Shown: piece after piece, positions 11,813 through 26,800 of the stretch | How the letters are laid out: each line of letters starts with the position of its first letter | Numbering within the stretch: the first letter of the stretch is position 1 | DNA from: Acanthopleura granulata | Taxonomy: Eukaryota; Mollusca; Polyplacophora; Chitonida; Chitonidae | DNA length: 64,000 bases | Reading direction: 5' to 3' | NCBI GenBank assembly: GCA_016165875.1 | Contig: JABBOT010000080.1 | Location: 9,220,172 to 9,284,171, forward strand | Position numbers and translations under genes: made by a program | Notes under the pieces: model-generated | Told to the model about the DNA's origin: nothing | Databases searched by the model: none | The model's input: the letters and a program-made list of their open reading frames with translations, nothing else

Positions 11813-14800
11813 CTGTCAAGAACAAGGTGAAGATCTGTTATCAGAAATCTCAGCCATTTATCAGATTATAAAATTGAAAGCATTTTCTTTATTCAATCAT
11901 AAAGTTTCAACTCTTTGCCTTTCAGTTGAACTTTTACTGATTTTCATGCCTGGCACTCCAGTTTCTTTCTCCCATAAAATGGTAACACTGAAGGCCATCA
12001 TGTAAGTGAAAAATACAAATATCAAATACATAAATACAATTTAATTAATTTACAACAGTCAATACCTTTTTTCCAGACTTGACCAAAAAAAGGAAACACA
12101 AAACAAGAAAAAAACAACAAAAACACAATCCAAAGATGTTATGATGCGTCAAAAGCATTTCTTGATACAGCAGTTCAATAAAACAAATTATCAAAACAGG
12201 CACACTTTGCTTGTCATTTTTTGGAATTGTCACTTTGGTCTAAAATGCCAAAGATTCAAATAAAACAGAAAAAAGAACCTGTAAAAAGCAAATAGAAAGA
12301 ACACACTAACTGACCCTCTGAATGCCACGAGTTTGTCATAAATACAAAGTCAGATATTTAGTATACGTACAAGAACGTGTATCACAACAGTTTGTTCATT
12401 TCAATATTTACTTATTTATTTATATGATCAGAGTTTTATGCTGAACTCAAGAACATTTGGCTTATTTGATGGCGAATGGCTTTATGGGGTAGTAAACAGG
12501 ACAGAGCCTGGGGGAAGCCCACAGCCATCTGCAGGTTGCTGGTGGACCTTCCCATTTATGGGTAATAATTTGTACATAACATGTAGGGGTTAAGGTTTAC
12601 CAGTCATTTGCCAAGAGCTGGTTGTTTGCTTGGGGCATCCTGGTTTCATCAATCCATAAAATGACTGGCCCAAGGGTGAAATATTCTCGGGTGCAGCATT
12701 AACTCTGATCAAATATAAGTAATAATATAAGCCTCACCTCTTTATGAAGGGCCACCTTAGACTTGTACTCAATCCTGCTCAGTTCTAACTGGACCCATTT
12801 GGGCACATCTGGGATGACATAGGCCAGGAAGGCTTTAAGACTAAGGATCACATGCTGAAAAAAAACAAACAAATTCACAGAATTTATAGCCTTTGCTAAC
12901 TATGGCAGAGATATTCAGCTGGTTTTCAACCTTGATCTCAGGAGATCATTACATGTACCTAATCTTTCATCAAGATTACATAATATTTGAAGCAGTTATG
13001 GGAAAAAAAGCAACCACCACTGAAAATCTTAAGATTGATTAAATATGCAAAACTAATGGTTTAAGGTTTGTTTCTCAGGTAGGATGATATCCTGCTAAGA
13101 AAAAGTAAGTTTTCATCCGTATAAACACAAATATTTTTATGATATTGTTTGTCTTTAAAAATGAGCTTTGGGGTCTAAATTTTAGATCACTGAACATTCT
13201 CACAATGTGAATGGCAGACAGACTGTATTCTGACATTGTAATGGGAATGAAATGGGTTAACATTCACAGTACTGATTCACTGCTTTGATACAGAAAGCAA
13301 GAGGTGAAACTTTGTCAATCAGAATTTTCCTGGTATGATTATTTCAAAATTTTCAAAAGAAATGCTAATTGTACACTATGTCAGCTTATTAGAGAGATTA
13401 TATTAGATGAGGCAACAGCCCAATATAAGGGTTAGTGACCCATATATTTCCATATCCTGTCCATGGAAAATGGAATATTTTGTCTGACACAGGATAATTA
13501 ATGGTGCTTTCAATGCAGTGCAATAGACTTATTCCAAAACCTTAATCAAATCAACATACATGCATACATTTTGATTCTTATTTATGGATCAAAGTCAACT
13601 TTGCAGGTTGCTGGTGCACCTTCTCGCATACAGCTAGAGTGGCAGCCAGCATGAGCTCAACTTCAACTCACAGCGACTGCACTGGTGAGAGGCACCTAGG
13701 TCACTATGCTGCGCTGGTGTGCTAACCCCCTCGACCATGGCCCCAGCAACTAAAAAACATCGCAAATCAATTTCTTCACAACTTCACCTTATGGCTCTAA
13801 AACCAAAGTCATCTATGAAAAAAAGATACAAGTTTTGTGAAAGTGGCTTCATCAGATTACCACCCTACTGACAATGTCATGCTAAACCACAGATGCATAC
13901 CTCCACAATGACAAAGAGCAGGACGATGTCCAGCAGGGTGAAGTCTGAGGGGAGAAGTTTGCGCACCTCTGGATTCAGCGCTATCAGCGCCGTGTTTGTC
14001 ACCACAGCAAGGATGCTGATCGCCTCAAATGCTACCTGTAACAGAGTGTGGGAAAAGCTGATTGATTGATTAATTCATTGACTGAAAACCCGACTAGATG
14101 TGCCTCAGTATTAAAAAAACTACTGTAAATGACCTAAAATTTCAACCAAAGAATTGCATTTTTTAGAAGTATATAAATGTCATATATAGTATATTTGGTG
14201 CTGAAACCTGCATTTTCTGAAAGGAAAATCCTACCTTCCAAACAAACCTTAAAACACCTTCATACAATCAACGGAATTCCCAGTCAGAAAAAATTGGCAA
14301 CTTAGTCATGGACGAAATTTTAGGTCATTTAAGATATCAGCTCTAATTGTTAGTGATAAATTAGTGATTCCCTAGCCTCAAATACTGATCTTTTGATTAC
14401 ACTGCAGAATGATAATAGTGCTTCAGGTGGCTGACTGATTGCTTCAATGAAATAACTGAAATAACTTGTTGTTGATAAATGAATATAAAACTTATTGCTG
14501 AAAAACAACTTCCTAGCCACAATTTATTACAAGACAATCTCAATATCATACACATATACGTCCAAAAATATACAGATCTTTACTAACTAATTAGGTGAGG
14601 ATTAAATTAAAGGCTGAATTTAGCTGACCATTACCTGCCAGGCTCCTATGCCCGCAGCCGTCTGAGCAAACGGCCTCTGGAAAACACGGCACATCTTGAA
14701 GGCATCCGTACGTATCTCTGTGACGTTGTTGAGCAATGCCCAGAACGCGGCCATCGGGAAGGCCGAGGAGAACAGGAAGACGTATCCAAATTGTAGGAAC

Positions 14801-17800
14801 ATTTCCAGGTAGTCGTCCAACGTACCCTGAAACGTGGATACAAATGGTGAATGATACCAATCCTTGAGCTGGGAAATATGTACCGAAGCCTTCTCCAATG
14901 AAAACCAGTGACTTCTGTTCTTGGGCCACTTTCATGAAACTTTGTAAGTCATATTTCTTGTAGCTTTTGTCTGGATAATAGCACTACCACAAGGGACATG
15001 ATTTACAACAAAGGTAATGAAAAATTATAATTTACAGAGTTTGGCAAAAATTAGGCCCAGTTGCACACCTCTAGCCCGGTTGTTTAATAATTTATTACTA
15101 ATACCTTCACTTTATGGTTTTGCAGGTCAAAGCTGTAGACATGCTGTTAATTCCAATCATTCACCATTCTACATCTCCATGTTTTGTGATCAATGTTGGC
15201 GTATTATGGGCTCTAATTGAGGCTAAACCACAACTTTCCTGCTGAATCAATGAACAATAAACACTCCAGAAAATACATCTAGATCTTCCAAACGGTCAAA
15301 AAATTGACGCACCTAAGCTACATTGTGTGTACAAAATCATGACGCCCCTAAGCTGCATTGTGTGTACAAAATCATGATGCCCCTAAGCTGCATTGTGTGT
15401 ACAAAATCATGATGAAATAATCCGCCAATTAGTAAAGGCATCAAGATATGTGCAGAGCCAAAACATGGCAAATGACCAAAGTATGTCGCTACAAATGGCT
15501 CTCTTAACACAGATTGAGAATTTATCATATTTGAAGTGAATAAGTAGATTCCATCACCTGTTTCTTAGACCATGGAAGCTCAGCATATGTTACCACTGCT
15601 TAATAGTGGCAACAGCCCATGCACTGACTGTTCTTATCAGAGAGAAGGCTCTGTATACCTTGTGTGCATACAAAGAAAAGCATCCTGCTCTACCGACATT
15701 TTAAATTTTGAAAGGAAAGCAGAAGAGAAACTGCGAGACCATTATCATGTAGCAGTAACATATTAGTCAGTCAAGCCGCCAGTCAAGCAGTCAGTCAAAC
15801 AGTCAGTCAAGTTGTCAGTCAAACAGTCAGTCAAGCAGTCAGTCAAAGAGTCAGTCAAAGAGTCAGTCAAACAGCTCCGATAGATTGGCTGCTTATCTGA
15901 ATATATTAACACCAATGTCTCTAGGCAACGAAGACCGACACTCCTCAAGTATCTTCGGTGTGTTTGTGTGTTTGATTGGGGTTAAATGCTGCTTTCATCA
16001 TTATTTCTGTCATGTCATGATGTCTCTTTAGAAAGAATGAATGATTGTGGCTTAGCAACACATCGGAAATATCTCAGCCATATCATGGTGAAGATGTCTC
16101 TTCAGAGCTGGCCAAACCCATGCTGACTTTCCGAATGTTGCCACAAGTTTTGCTGACGATTGTTAATTCTTCATGTCCGTCGTGAAGCCACTAACAGAAG
16201 TATGTAAACATATTTCAGAGTTAGCCGAGTCATGCACAGGTTATAGTGCGACAATATATGCCACAAACTCAGAAGGCAGGTCTTTGTCAGCCATTATCCA
16301 CAACCACAGTGAATTTAACACCAATTCCAGCTCTCGTATTGAACCTTGTGTCCAGAAAACATTCAGCTGCGCCAAGAAAATACTTACCCCGGACGAACTC
16401 TGGAATTGTTTTCATGATTCGAATTTACAACAGGAGATTTTAATTTTACCTAAAGTTTCAAGTACTTCAGAGCAAATGGTAAAGTCTGACACACATGTGG
16501 TCTTACTGGTCTGCATATTGATATCGTTGACCAGTTATAAATATATACATATAAGAAAACAGCTCTGATGTACAGTAAATAAATTTGCACATGGCTATCC
16601 TCTGCTTTTGTGATACTATGTATACAAATGTAATACATTAGGTGCACTCTTGCATAACAGAAACAAAATGTTTCTCAAACATAAACAAAAATATGCAAAA
16701 CAAAATCCATCAGTACTGGATCATAAATTGATTTGGCAAAAATCTTTGGCAATACACATGAATATGTGTTTCATTTCTATTTTTGTATGTCTCTTCAAGA
16801 TAAAGATGCTTTCACATCTGAAACCAGGTTAAAAAAATACAATGAATTAATCTTCTTCCTCCAAATATATTCCACACGAAGAAAATCACCAGAGTCTTTG
16901 ACTAGTTCCCCCATAGTTAGATAGTCCCTTCAACACTGGAGGTAGAATAATTATGAAAACATTGCACTGTTAGGTAAATATACACCAGAGGTTGCTTCTT
17001 TCTCTGTCTCCGCAGAGTCCGAACCTCTGATCCAATTCCTTTCGCCAGGAAAACTACATTGTGGAGAGTTGTGGAGAGTCATGTGACAATCATGCCTAGC
17101 AGCTGGAAGTATTTATTTAACAGAATATTTTTACATAATGATTTCTGCTTATTTTTTTCCCTTTATTTTATTTGTAAATAATTTCAGTGAAGGAGATTTG
17201 TGCCTCTTTACCTGTATGGTAATCTACCTTATTGAGTGAATATGAAATAGAGTTATAAATATACCCGTTTGTCAGCGTCAAAGCTACAGGCACTGTGTCA
17301 TTTGATTTATTCACCTTCCCACTTCTCGCGAGTTCTGGTGAAATTTGTAGTTCATGTAAATTCTTTTACTTCCAATCCAGAGAGTTCGGAGAGTGCAGTT
17401 CGGAGAGAATGAAGAGAGAAAAAGAATCAACCCCAATATCTGCCTTTATTTACTCTACTTGACGTTATTTAAATCTACTTTATTTACCTCCATTGTCAAA
17501 AGAGCGCTCTACATTTGCAATGGGGGGCTAACTTCAGGAAACCAGAAAACCAACACAGCAAGTTGCAAGGACTTTTACCTCATACACATCCATGGTGGAC
17601 TCCAGATTAGCCTGCTCCTGGACAGTCACATCAATCGGCCCTTTGCCCAACTTCTTGTCTTCATCTTTAACCTTGCCGTTTGCAGCGTCCATTAGTTCCT
17701 TCATCTTCTGTGCTCGGCGCCGGAAGAAAATGAAGGGAATAACTGCCTCTCGGATCTGACCAATGATCTGCTGAGTTATCAGTAATGCTGCCAGATGCTG

Positions 17801-20800
17801 GCAAAGAAAGAGAAGACGTGATGGCATTTTACATGGAGATAAAATCATTGGTTACAGACTACAGGGCCACACTGACAGTGTGATGGCTATCGACTGAATT
17901 ATTCCAGAAAATCATGATGATTTGACATCATGTCTTGTTGGAAAGTTAAGTTACATGAATATATAAGAAACGTGGTTCATCAGACGGACTTCAAAACAAG
18001 TCACAGATATTGAAACTTCTCTAGAAATCACAACCAAGATAAATACACGTACAGATGTAAGGTGACAACTTAGGAATTGAGCAGCATAGGTAGCTAGGTA
18101 AATGATCTAACGTTTTGTCTGTAACTAAGACATCCATTTTGACAGATTCTGAGAGTTCTATTACTCCTAGAAAAGTACTCTGAGGTTTGTTTGGATGGTA
18201 GAAAGATATCCTACTAGAATAATGAAGGCCTATGTTACAGCGCCATACGTTACATTTTAGGACATTTTGGAAAGAATTACTGATCACAGACCATATATTC
18301 ATTTTTTGAAATCAAGGCTTGATATTTCATCACCAAAGGTTTACATTTTTAACATTCTTTTGTATATATTGTTTGTTTGTATATATATGTATCCATTTCA
18401 AGATAGCTAACGCATACACACACGCAAACACATATAATTATACACATCTATTTACATTCTTCCAGCAACCTGCAAATGGTAGTGAGTTTCCCCTGGGCTC
18501 TGTCTGGTTTTCCTTGTACCATAATCCACCAATGTAAATAAAGTATTCTTGAGTATGGCATAAAACACCAATCAAGTAAATAAACAAATACATATCAATA
18601 TACCTGTGAATGATGTACTTACACTGCGCAGTCTGACCATGTCTCTCATATAAAATGCCACATAAAACAGTGACACGAAGCAGTTGATAAAATCAAACTG
18701 AAACATAGGGTGGAGCAAACTATATATGCATTTTTTGAAACAAGCAAAATTGCATTTATTTGCATGTTTATAGCTGGGTACAGGATTCAATGAATTCATA
18801 AGAATAAATCACCAATGTTTTAAGGAAAAATACTTCTGCAATAACCGTTTTCTTTTCTTTACTGTAGATGCCATTATGGTTCTCTATTAGTATAAGAAAA
18901 GTATAAACAAAATCTTACCACAACAAGCTTGAAGATTAGGTGGTTGTCATAAGCTGACTGTAGCCTATGGTTTTCTGAAAACAAACATTATAAAGCAAAT
19001 CTTACTCATACGAGTATATACAAAGGTGATGAGGCCTGATGTCTGATGATGAAGAAACCTCTTCAAACAGACAAGATAAGGAATATATTCACGACTTCTT
19101 AGACAAATCAAAACATATCAGCCAAAAAGCATTTCATTTACCAGAATAGGACCACAATGGTTAGGAGAAGCTTATATTGCACCACACAGTAAAACTACAA
19201 TACAATTATTCCCTGGCTCAGTTCTCTCTGGCTCAGTCCGTTAGTGCGATACCTCAGCGCAATGACCAGAATCCCCCCCACCAATGCGGTCACTGTGAGT
19301 TCAAGTCCAGCTCATGCTGGCTACCTCTCTGGCCGTACGTGGGAAGGTCTGCCAGCAACCTGCTGATGGTCGTGGGTTTCCTCCAACCATAATGCTGGCC
19401 ACTGTGGTATAAGTGAAATATTCTTGAGTACGGCGTAAAACACCAATCAAATAAATGTTCCCTGGTGCTTTAATACTCTGAGTAAAATAAATTTAGTATT
19501 TCAATACTGCATAATACATAGGAATTACACAGAGTTACACGACAAGATCTGAGTGAGAAGCGCCTCAAATCTGCAAATTATTAGTGCTTATTTCAGCACA
19601 TCAATGTAAATCATGCATCTATATGTATGACAGAAACAATGATGAAAGCATCATAAAACTACCAGTTCTAAGACAAATCCAAACTTACAGTACCAAAATT
19701 CCATCCATGACTCACTAAAGTTACTCATTTGCCTGACTCTGAGAGTTTTGTTAATCTCAGAAGGATGTTTCAGTTCAGTTAATATTTGGTGAATATTTAT
19801 TTCTAAAAAAGCACTTTAACACGGGAATTTCAAACCTACCCCAGTCATTCAGGAACTTGGCTATTTTCCTGTAGATGGTGTTCATTATGCCTATAACGAT
19901 GGCGTAACCCACAGTGGGCATATACAGGTTGACGAAGTTGAGCGCGCCGCCTTCCCTGTCGTACTTCCGTTCCACCCATTCCTGGCACCTGAAGTACACC
20001 AGCATCACGACAAACACAATGTACAGGCACACCAGCACAATGGGGATGGAGATACAGTAAAACCTCAAAGTCCGCTTCCACTTCGGGTACTTGAGTTCTG
20101 GTTTTCCCGTAATCGAGTTTTTCCCAATGTTCCCATGGTAGGATGCTCGGGGCTCCTCGGAGCGGACGGTGTTGATGGTGCCCCATCTGAACGTCAGCTC
20201 ATTGCAGTAGCGTTTCCATGCCTCAAGAAACACTGTGGCCCAGACGAGGTTGAACAAGGCAAAGATGGCGTCTCGGTAGACGTTGTCCCAAGACGTCAGG
20301 AAGTAGACAGCGCCGATCAGCGTCGGAGGAATTAGCGCCCACGTGTAGACGCCCAGGAAGGCAAAATACAGCCCAATGGTCTCTCCAAAATAGGCTCGGA
20401 TTTTGTCTGAAATATTCAAAAAAATAACTCTATCCTAATCAAAAGTTTTATTTACCGGACTGCAAAGACAACACTTTTTGTCATGGTGAAAGCCTGAAGT
20501 ATATACATATTATTTATATATATACTTGATTGGTGTCTTACATTGTACTTAAGAATATTTCAGTAAAACAGTGGCAACCAGCATTATGGTAGGAGAAAAG
20601 CAGGCAGAGCGCGGGGGAGACTCACGACCATCCGCAGGTTGCTGGTGGAGAATCACCTGAATCATTACGCTGCACTAGCCCACTAACCCTCTCGGCCATG
20701 GAGGCCCCGTTATTATTCACTCAGACCAGAAATTATCCAAAACACTATCAGACAAGAAAACATGTACTATCAGGTTGTTAAATAGGAGAAAATCAACCAA

Positions 20801-23800
20801 AACATGTCTATAACACAGCAACACAACGTCAGGCCTGAAGTATGAGTGACAGAGAAATCGTGGAGCAAATAATTTTACCACAACATACCACAGACACCCA
20901 TGGAATCACAAAATTTAATCAACTTCAGTCCTATAGAAATTAACTATTTGAACACAGTGCTACATGCAGTTACACCTTGTTCACCATTTTTCTGTCATAC
21001 ATTTTCCTTCAAGCCTTAAGATTTATTGATTTATTTATTTATTTATCTATTTAACTGATTTAATTGCTTTTAATGTTGTACTCAAGAAACTTTCACTTTA
21101 TGATAAGATAGTCAGTTTTTACGGTGGAAGGATAAATCCCCAGCCTTGTGGCAAGTTAATGTGAGTTACTCACGTATTGGCTGTTCTTTTAAGAAAGAAC
21201 GATACCACTGATTGCCGAGATTCTTGAGCTCCAGAATACTGTGCAATGGAAAGAGTTGTAGGGCAATGTTGCTGCTTAAGTATTTACGCACTGAAAAATA
21301 AAATAAAATAACCAATTTACAAAGGCGTTTGGAAATCCTTGGTGGCTTAGTGGTTAGAGCCTCCACCTTGATGTCGAGAGATTCAGGATACATCCCAGGT
21401 TGGGTCTTACAAAAGACTTTAAAATGGTAATTGTTGATGTCTTGCTAGGCGCTCAGCACTGGGCAGTTAGAGATCAGACTGGTCTGCCTGGTGTTAGTAT
21501 AATGTCAGGTGGGTGTCTTTCCAGTGGCAGGACCTTTTCTTGCCACTTTCTCATCATGGTAACCACTATGAGAAATATCAGAAAACTGAGTTTTAGATAA
21601 ATTTTGCACTGAGTTTTCATGAAGTTTTTTCTGATTTGTTCAAACTAAGTTTCTAAAAAGAAATTGGTTGGTAAAACCCCTGAGTGGCGACAGCACTTTG
21701 GCGGCTTGGACTTCCACCAGAAGACACAGTTGACATATATTCTAAGGACATGTCGTCACCACATGAATTGCTAAGTACATACACGTAAAAACCTGTGAAT
21801 ACCTACACACATACAGAATTACTTCCAAAATAATTAAGGGATATATATTTATATTCATATTGCTTTTATGAATAAATATTAGATATACACTGAATTATAC
21901 CTGTCTGAACATTAGTTATACCTCTGTACTGTTATGGTACATATCATCATAAAAGGTATAATGCAGGTGGCACTGCTGTTCTATTGATAACAAGAGTTGC
22001 CTCCCTATAAAGAAAGCGGGCAAATCCTGTTACTTTGTACACTTTCTTCAAAAAGGAACAATAGGGGGGTTTCGGGTTTGAACTTTCATCGCTAAAGGTA
22101 AGAATAGTCCTACAGTACCATGGGTCCTGTCAAAAATGTCAGGCAACAATTTCTAATTACATTTACTAGATCATGAGTGCCTAAACAAGTGTCACAAAAA
22201 GCTATTTAGACTGGACGAACTGTGGTGAAAATTGAGTTGGAGCTCTGTGAACTTGGGAAATTCCTGTCATTTCTACCTTCTAAACACAGTGAGATATGTG
22301 ATCAGTAAAGTCAACAAAACATTGCCAAACACTTCTGACAAGTCACATGACTCAGCAGGACTCTCTTTGTCTTTATTGACAGAAGAGTTTGAACTCGGAA
22401 CTCTCCTATTCTACTAAGCAGTGTTATATCAAGACAAGTTAACCAAGGAAGCACGAACCTATACAGTCGCCTGGATAGAGTTTGGCCTTGTCGTAACCTG
22501 GGACGTTGTGGTCACTCACCACAGCCCGCATACCCTCTAGTTCATGGAGAATGATCCTCTGCTTCTCTGCCATCGTCAGGAAGGTCTCAAGATCACCTGG
22601 GGGAATTCAAGGTCTAACAGATGAGAGCTGGATAATACCAAGTGTGACTTACAATTCACTGACCTGGGCGCTTAACTGAGCTATACATGTACATGATGTA
22701 TACAGACATAAGACCAAATCAAATAAACCTGTGTATGTACATCTTGATTCAAAATCAAAGTTTCAAACTTGGTCGAATATTTTGTCATGAGCCAATAAAG
22801 AAGTGGTTAACTTCAGATGACAAATTGATGACCTGGATCCAGAAATTTGTTTTTAAGTGATTCTTCAACACCTTGAGACAGAGAGCAATTGCAGGCTATT
22901 GTCCGTTTGATGGTAGTGGGAATTTTTTCATTCAGAAATACAGAATATGTGGTGGATCTTTCTGCTCTTAGCCCATCTTTACGTTACATTATCAAAAACT
23001 AAACAACTTATTATTTCACAACACAAATGGCAATCACACCTGATCCTTGGAAGTTATCAAGATCCCTGACACTGAATTCACGCAAATACCCATCAGTGTA
23101 TGGTTTCTTCAGTTCCATAAACTCCGCCCCTAGCAACAACCGATCAGTGTTAGCCCCGATATACAACATGGTTTCCTGAAAAACAAAGCAGTTGAGGGCT
23201 TAAACTTCTGATGTTAATGCGATTTCAAAATCACTTAAATTGCCACCGGAATATCTGCAATAGCATAATTCTGAAGTCATATGAATCATCCAAAGAAAAA
23301 AAATTATTTGCTGATAACATTTGGGAAAGGAACACACTAAAACAGAAGTCCACAGACATTTGAGTGATAAATTAAACTTCAGTCAGAGATCAGATCTTTA
23401 TTATTATTATTATTAAAAATGCATACCTATGGCAGAAGTAGCGATAGCCATATCATCAGTTCTGTAACTGATGTTTAAAATCAGGTCACTGCTATAACGT
23501 CATGTATGAGTAAGTTGCTAAAATTCACAATTTATTAAGACAGATAAATAGTAAATAGCTAAGGAATGTTGTACAGAAATAACTGACAGAGAAAATGGAA
23601 AAAAAAAAACCATAGTAAATACAAAGCCGTAAAGGAAAGTGTTTAAGTACTGAATTGAATATTTAGATATATGGAGGCTCAGAGAAAGTTGAAAGTTACC
23701 ACTAAGACCCACACATCAAGTGATATAAAATACAAGTATGTACATATAACTTATAAATGGAACAGGACTATCATTCGTTGATATTCAATTTATATGTGAG

Positions 23801-26800
23801 CAAAACAAAAAAGGTGGCAAAACATGTGCACTCTGCAAACTGACACCAAACATGAAAAGTCTTCTGGTGCAAATCTGACAATTATACTTGTCGAGAAATG
23901 GGACTCAAAAGCAAAAATAAATCAAACAGAATTGACACAACTGTTTCAATCATTATCAAATGAGCTTTTCATAATGCTCACAAAACAACCTTTGTGCAAA
24001 AACGGAAAGCTAAAACAAAGTCAGATGAACCAATGGTGGGAAATGGGTTCAAATAAAACATAATGATTGGTACACCTCTTATGTTTAGCTGAAACATAAT
24101 TTTGTCCATGCACACACATCCTTTCTCCAGAGAAAAAAATGAGCACATTTCCTTATTCATTCTGGACAACAGATTTCTGACAGTGTAACCTCAATCAATA
24201 TCAGTACCAATTAAGGAATCTGGTTAATGTCTATCCCAGACTTTTCATTTCCTCCAGTGCCCTTTGTTCTGTGCAATTTAGGTGTAGGGGAGATAAAATA
24301 ATGTATCAAACCTGATTTGTTGTGCAATGTATAATATACTAGACTCCACTGTCTTAAAAAGAGTTCCTGATTTTTGTTCTGATCTTGTCGCAGTCTTCTG
24401 GGAAAGAATATGTGTACATGTAACATGTAAGAAAAATGTAAGCTGAGATCTTTGCCGTACAAAGACCCAAGGGCCTCTAACCAATGTGGTTGCTGTGAGT
24501 TCAAGGCCAGCAAATGTTGGCTTCCTCTCTGGTTATATGTGGGAAGGTGTGCCAGCAACCTGGATGGTCGTGGATATAACATCCGGGCCCTGCACAGTTT
24601 TCTCCTACCTGCTGTCATATAAGTGAAACATTCTTGGTTACAGAGCAAAACACCAATCAAATAAATAAATAAATATTTCGGCTCTTAGAATTGCTTCTCT
24701 CCGAATTCCTGACTACACTGTCATTATAATCCTTTCAGAATCGCTTCAGCCTGCATTCAGCACATGGCTGGTGTGGTGGTAAACCTGAAAATCTCTTTGA
24801 TGACATCCAGCCGGAGAACCAAGCTTATCTGACAATAAACAATGTCAAGCGATAAACCCTGACAGCGATGACATAAAAGCTAGGCCCTGTGCGTCTCTGT
24901 GGCTCTAGCTGGCTCACACCTTATTAGTACAAGGACAGAGTCGAGCCAGAGAGACGCTCAGGGTCTACTAAAAGCAGTGTGCAAATGGATCGAGAAGCCA
25001 TAAAAAGCCATTTTCACCACAAACCATCATGTATCTTCACACCCCTGCAGCTATATGGTGTTTGCAGGATACACGACTGATATGACATTTTAATCAGTAG
25101 AAGATGTAAATCAACATTTAACCTTTACCTTCACACTATATAAACACCATATAAAGGTTACAAGTTATAAACGGGACTACATCAGCATCCACACAGTGCA
25201 TTGCTTATGGACTGTAAATCACTAATTTATCATGTTCACAGAAGTAGCACATATACCAGTGCATATATGTTCATGTACATGTATACCATGCAGGTACATG
25301 TATATGTACCTAAACAACAACCACATTTTTCCAGCAAGAGAAGCATTTATCTATTTGTTTATTTACAATGTATTTGATATTTGCTTAAAGCCAAACAAAT
25401 GAAGTTTTCACTTACAGGAAAGCATTCAGTTTTATCACCAGAGGAACAAGTCATTTTTGTGGATATCTGTTCTATGTCAATAAATAATGTCTGTGTTGTT
25501 TGTAATGATATTTGTTGCAATTTCTTCCAGTTTCAGGTAAGCTATAAAATTAAAACACAGGGTGAAACTAACCATCAGTATTGAGGAATAAAGGTCTGAT
25601 TAAAGAACATGAATACTGTATGGACTACAGAAAATTACATGTTATTTTTGAAAGATGTAAAGTACTTTAACTGGTAGAAATCAGCTATGAAAATTATACC
25701 TGTAACAGTGATGTTAAAAGTACTTTCCTTTCTTTCTTTCCTCTTTTTCTTTTTAACAAATCCTTAACAGGCACAGAAATTTGATAGCATATATTTTTTC
25801 AACAAACCTTTAACTTAAAAGTGCCTAGCACATACGCCTACACTGACAGAAGAAATCTTCCATGACACTTTTTCAAACTTTGCATTAGATAAATCAAAAT
25901 TCCATGACCTTTGTAAATTCATACCTGGATTTTCAACAGTCTTCATGAAAACAAAGATCAACAACAAAGTCTACAAAATATGTAGCTGCATAATCACACA
26001 CATAAACACACTAATAATCAAGCACTAATCTACCTGACCAATTCAAGCTAACTACATGTGCCACACTGCACCTATTTCATCTATCAAACATGCCATGTAT
26101 ATGCATGTACAGTAATAGCTACAGTATACAAAAAAAAAGCCTGCATTTTTTTTTTCTCGCATCATATAAATTCTTGAGTACAGCGTAAAACACCAATCAA
26201 CTACATACACGTTTTCAATTCTTGTTTGATGCCATACTCAAAAATTCCTATCCCTCTTGCAGCACGGCAGTAAGTCTTAACTGTTGTGGAAACTGGGGTC
26301 CTCGAGGAAAACCATCAACCTCTGGCAAGTTACTGACATACTTTCCCATATGTTGTGCACAGATTCTGATATGCACACTACAAATCAATGGCAAAACACA
26401 AGTGCTCTACATATTACATTACACATATAGCCATATGAGTGTCATAGACCATTTTATATTGTCCCCAAAAGGCCCGGTAACCAAGGCTCGTTTTGCACCT
26501 TGTGTGTCCAATTTATTGAAAAACCTTCTATAAACAAGACTAGTGTCTACTCCCAGTCACAAGCTTGTAAACCGTACCTGCATATTCATAGGGCAACAGA
26601 CACCAAAAACTTTACTGGTGTTTGCTTATCTTTCTGTCGTCAACTTTTTCTACAACTCTGAAGCTGAGGGAGGAAATCACTTTTCATCCCTTGCCAAGTT
26701 CAAGCAGAGCCAAATTACCATTTACCATGGCCTATGTAGCAAATTACCAGACAGCAAGAGCACCAGAAGTGAACTCAAGGGAGTGAGGCGTAATCACACA

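Larger units (their letters stand above)
14827..17578 (-). other. ano10 intron 9, with two short tandem arrays
   Basis: A 2.75-kb intron. It holds a 35-bp x3 array and a 12-bp array (listed separately) and a 131-codon open frame on the opposite strand that I do not believe. The rest is unique AT-rich sequence. Confidence 0.7.

Noticed and set aside
14591..14935. Frame of 114 codons on the - strand in another phase over ano10 exon 10
   Set aside because: A shadow of the conserved exon; the anoctamin motifs are in the other frame.
15764..15872. CRISPR-like array
   Set aside because: Units of 12 bp are adjacent with no unique spacers, and the DNA is eukaryotic; it is a simple tandem repeat.
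16173..16568. 131-codon open frame on the + strand in ano10 intron 9
   Set aside because: No recognised motif or domain, an AT-rich end with no homology I can name, and no splice or promoter context. The length is within chance for the window.
24211..24660. 149-codon frame on the - strand
   Set aside because: It runs antisense through a SINE family I copy; the peptide is repeat-derived.
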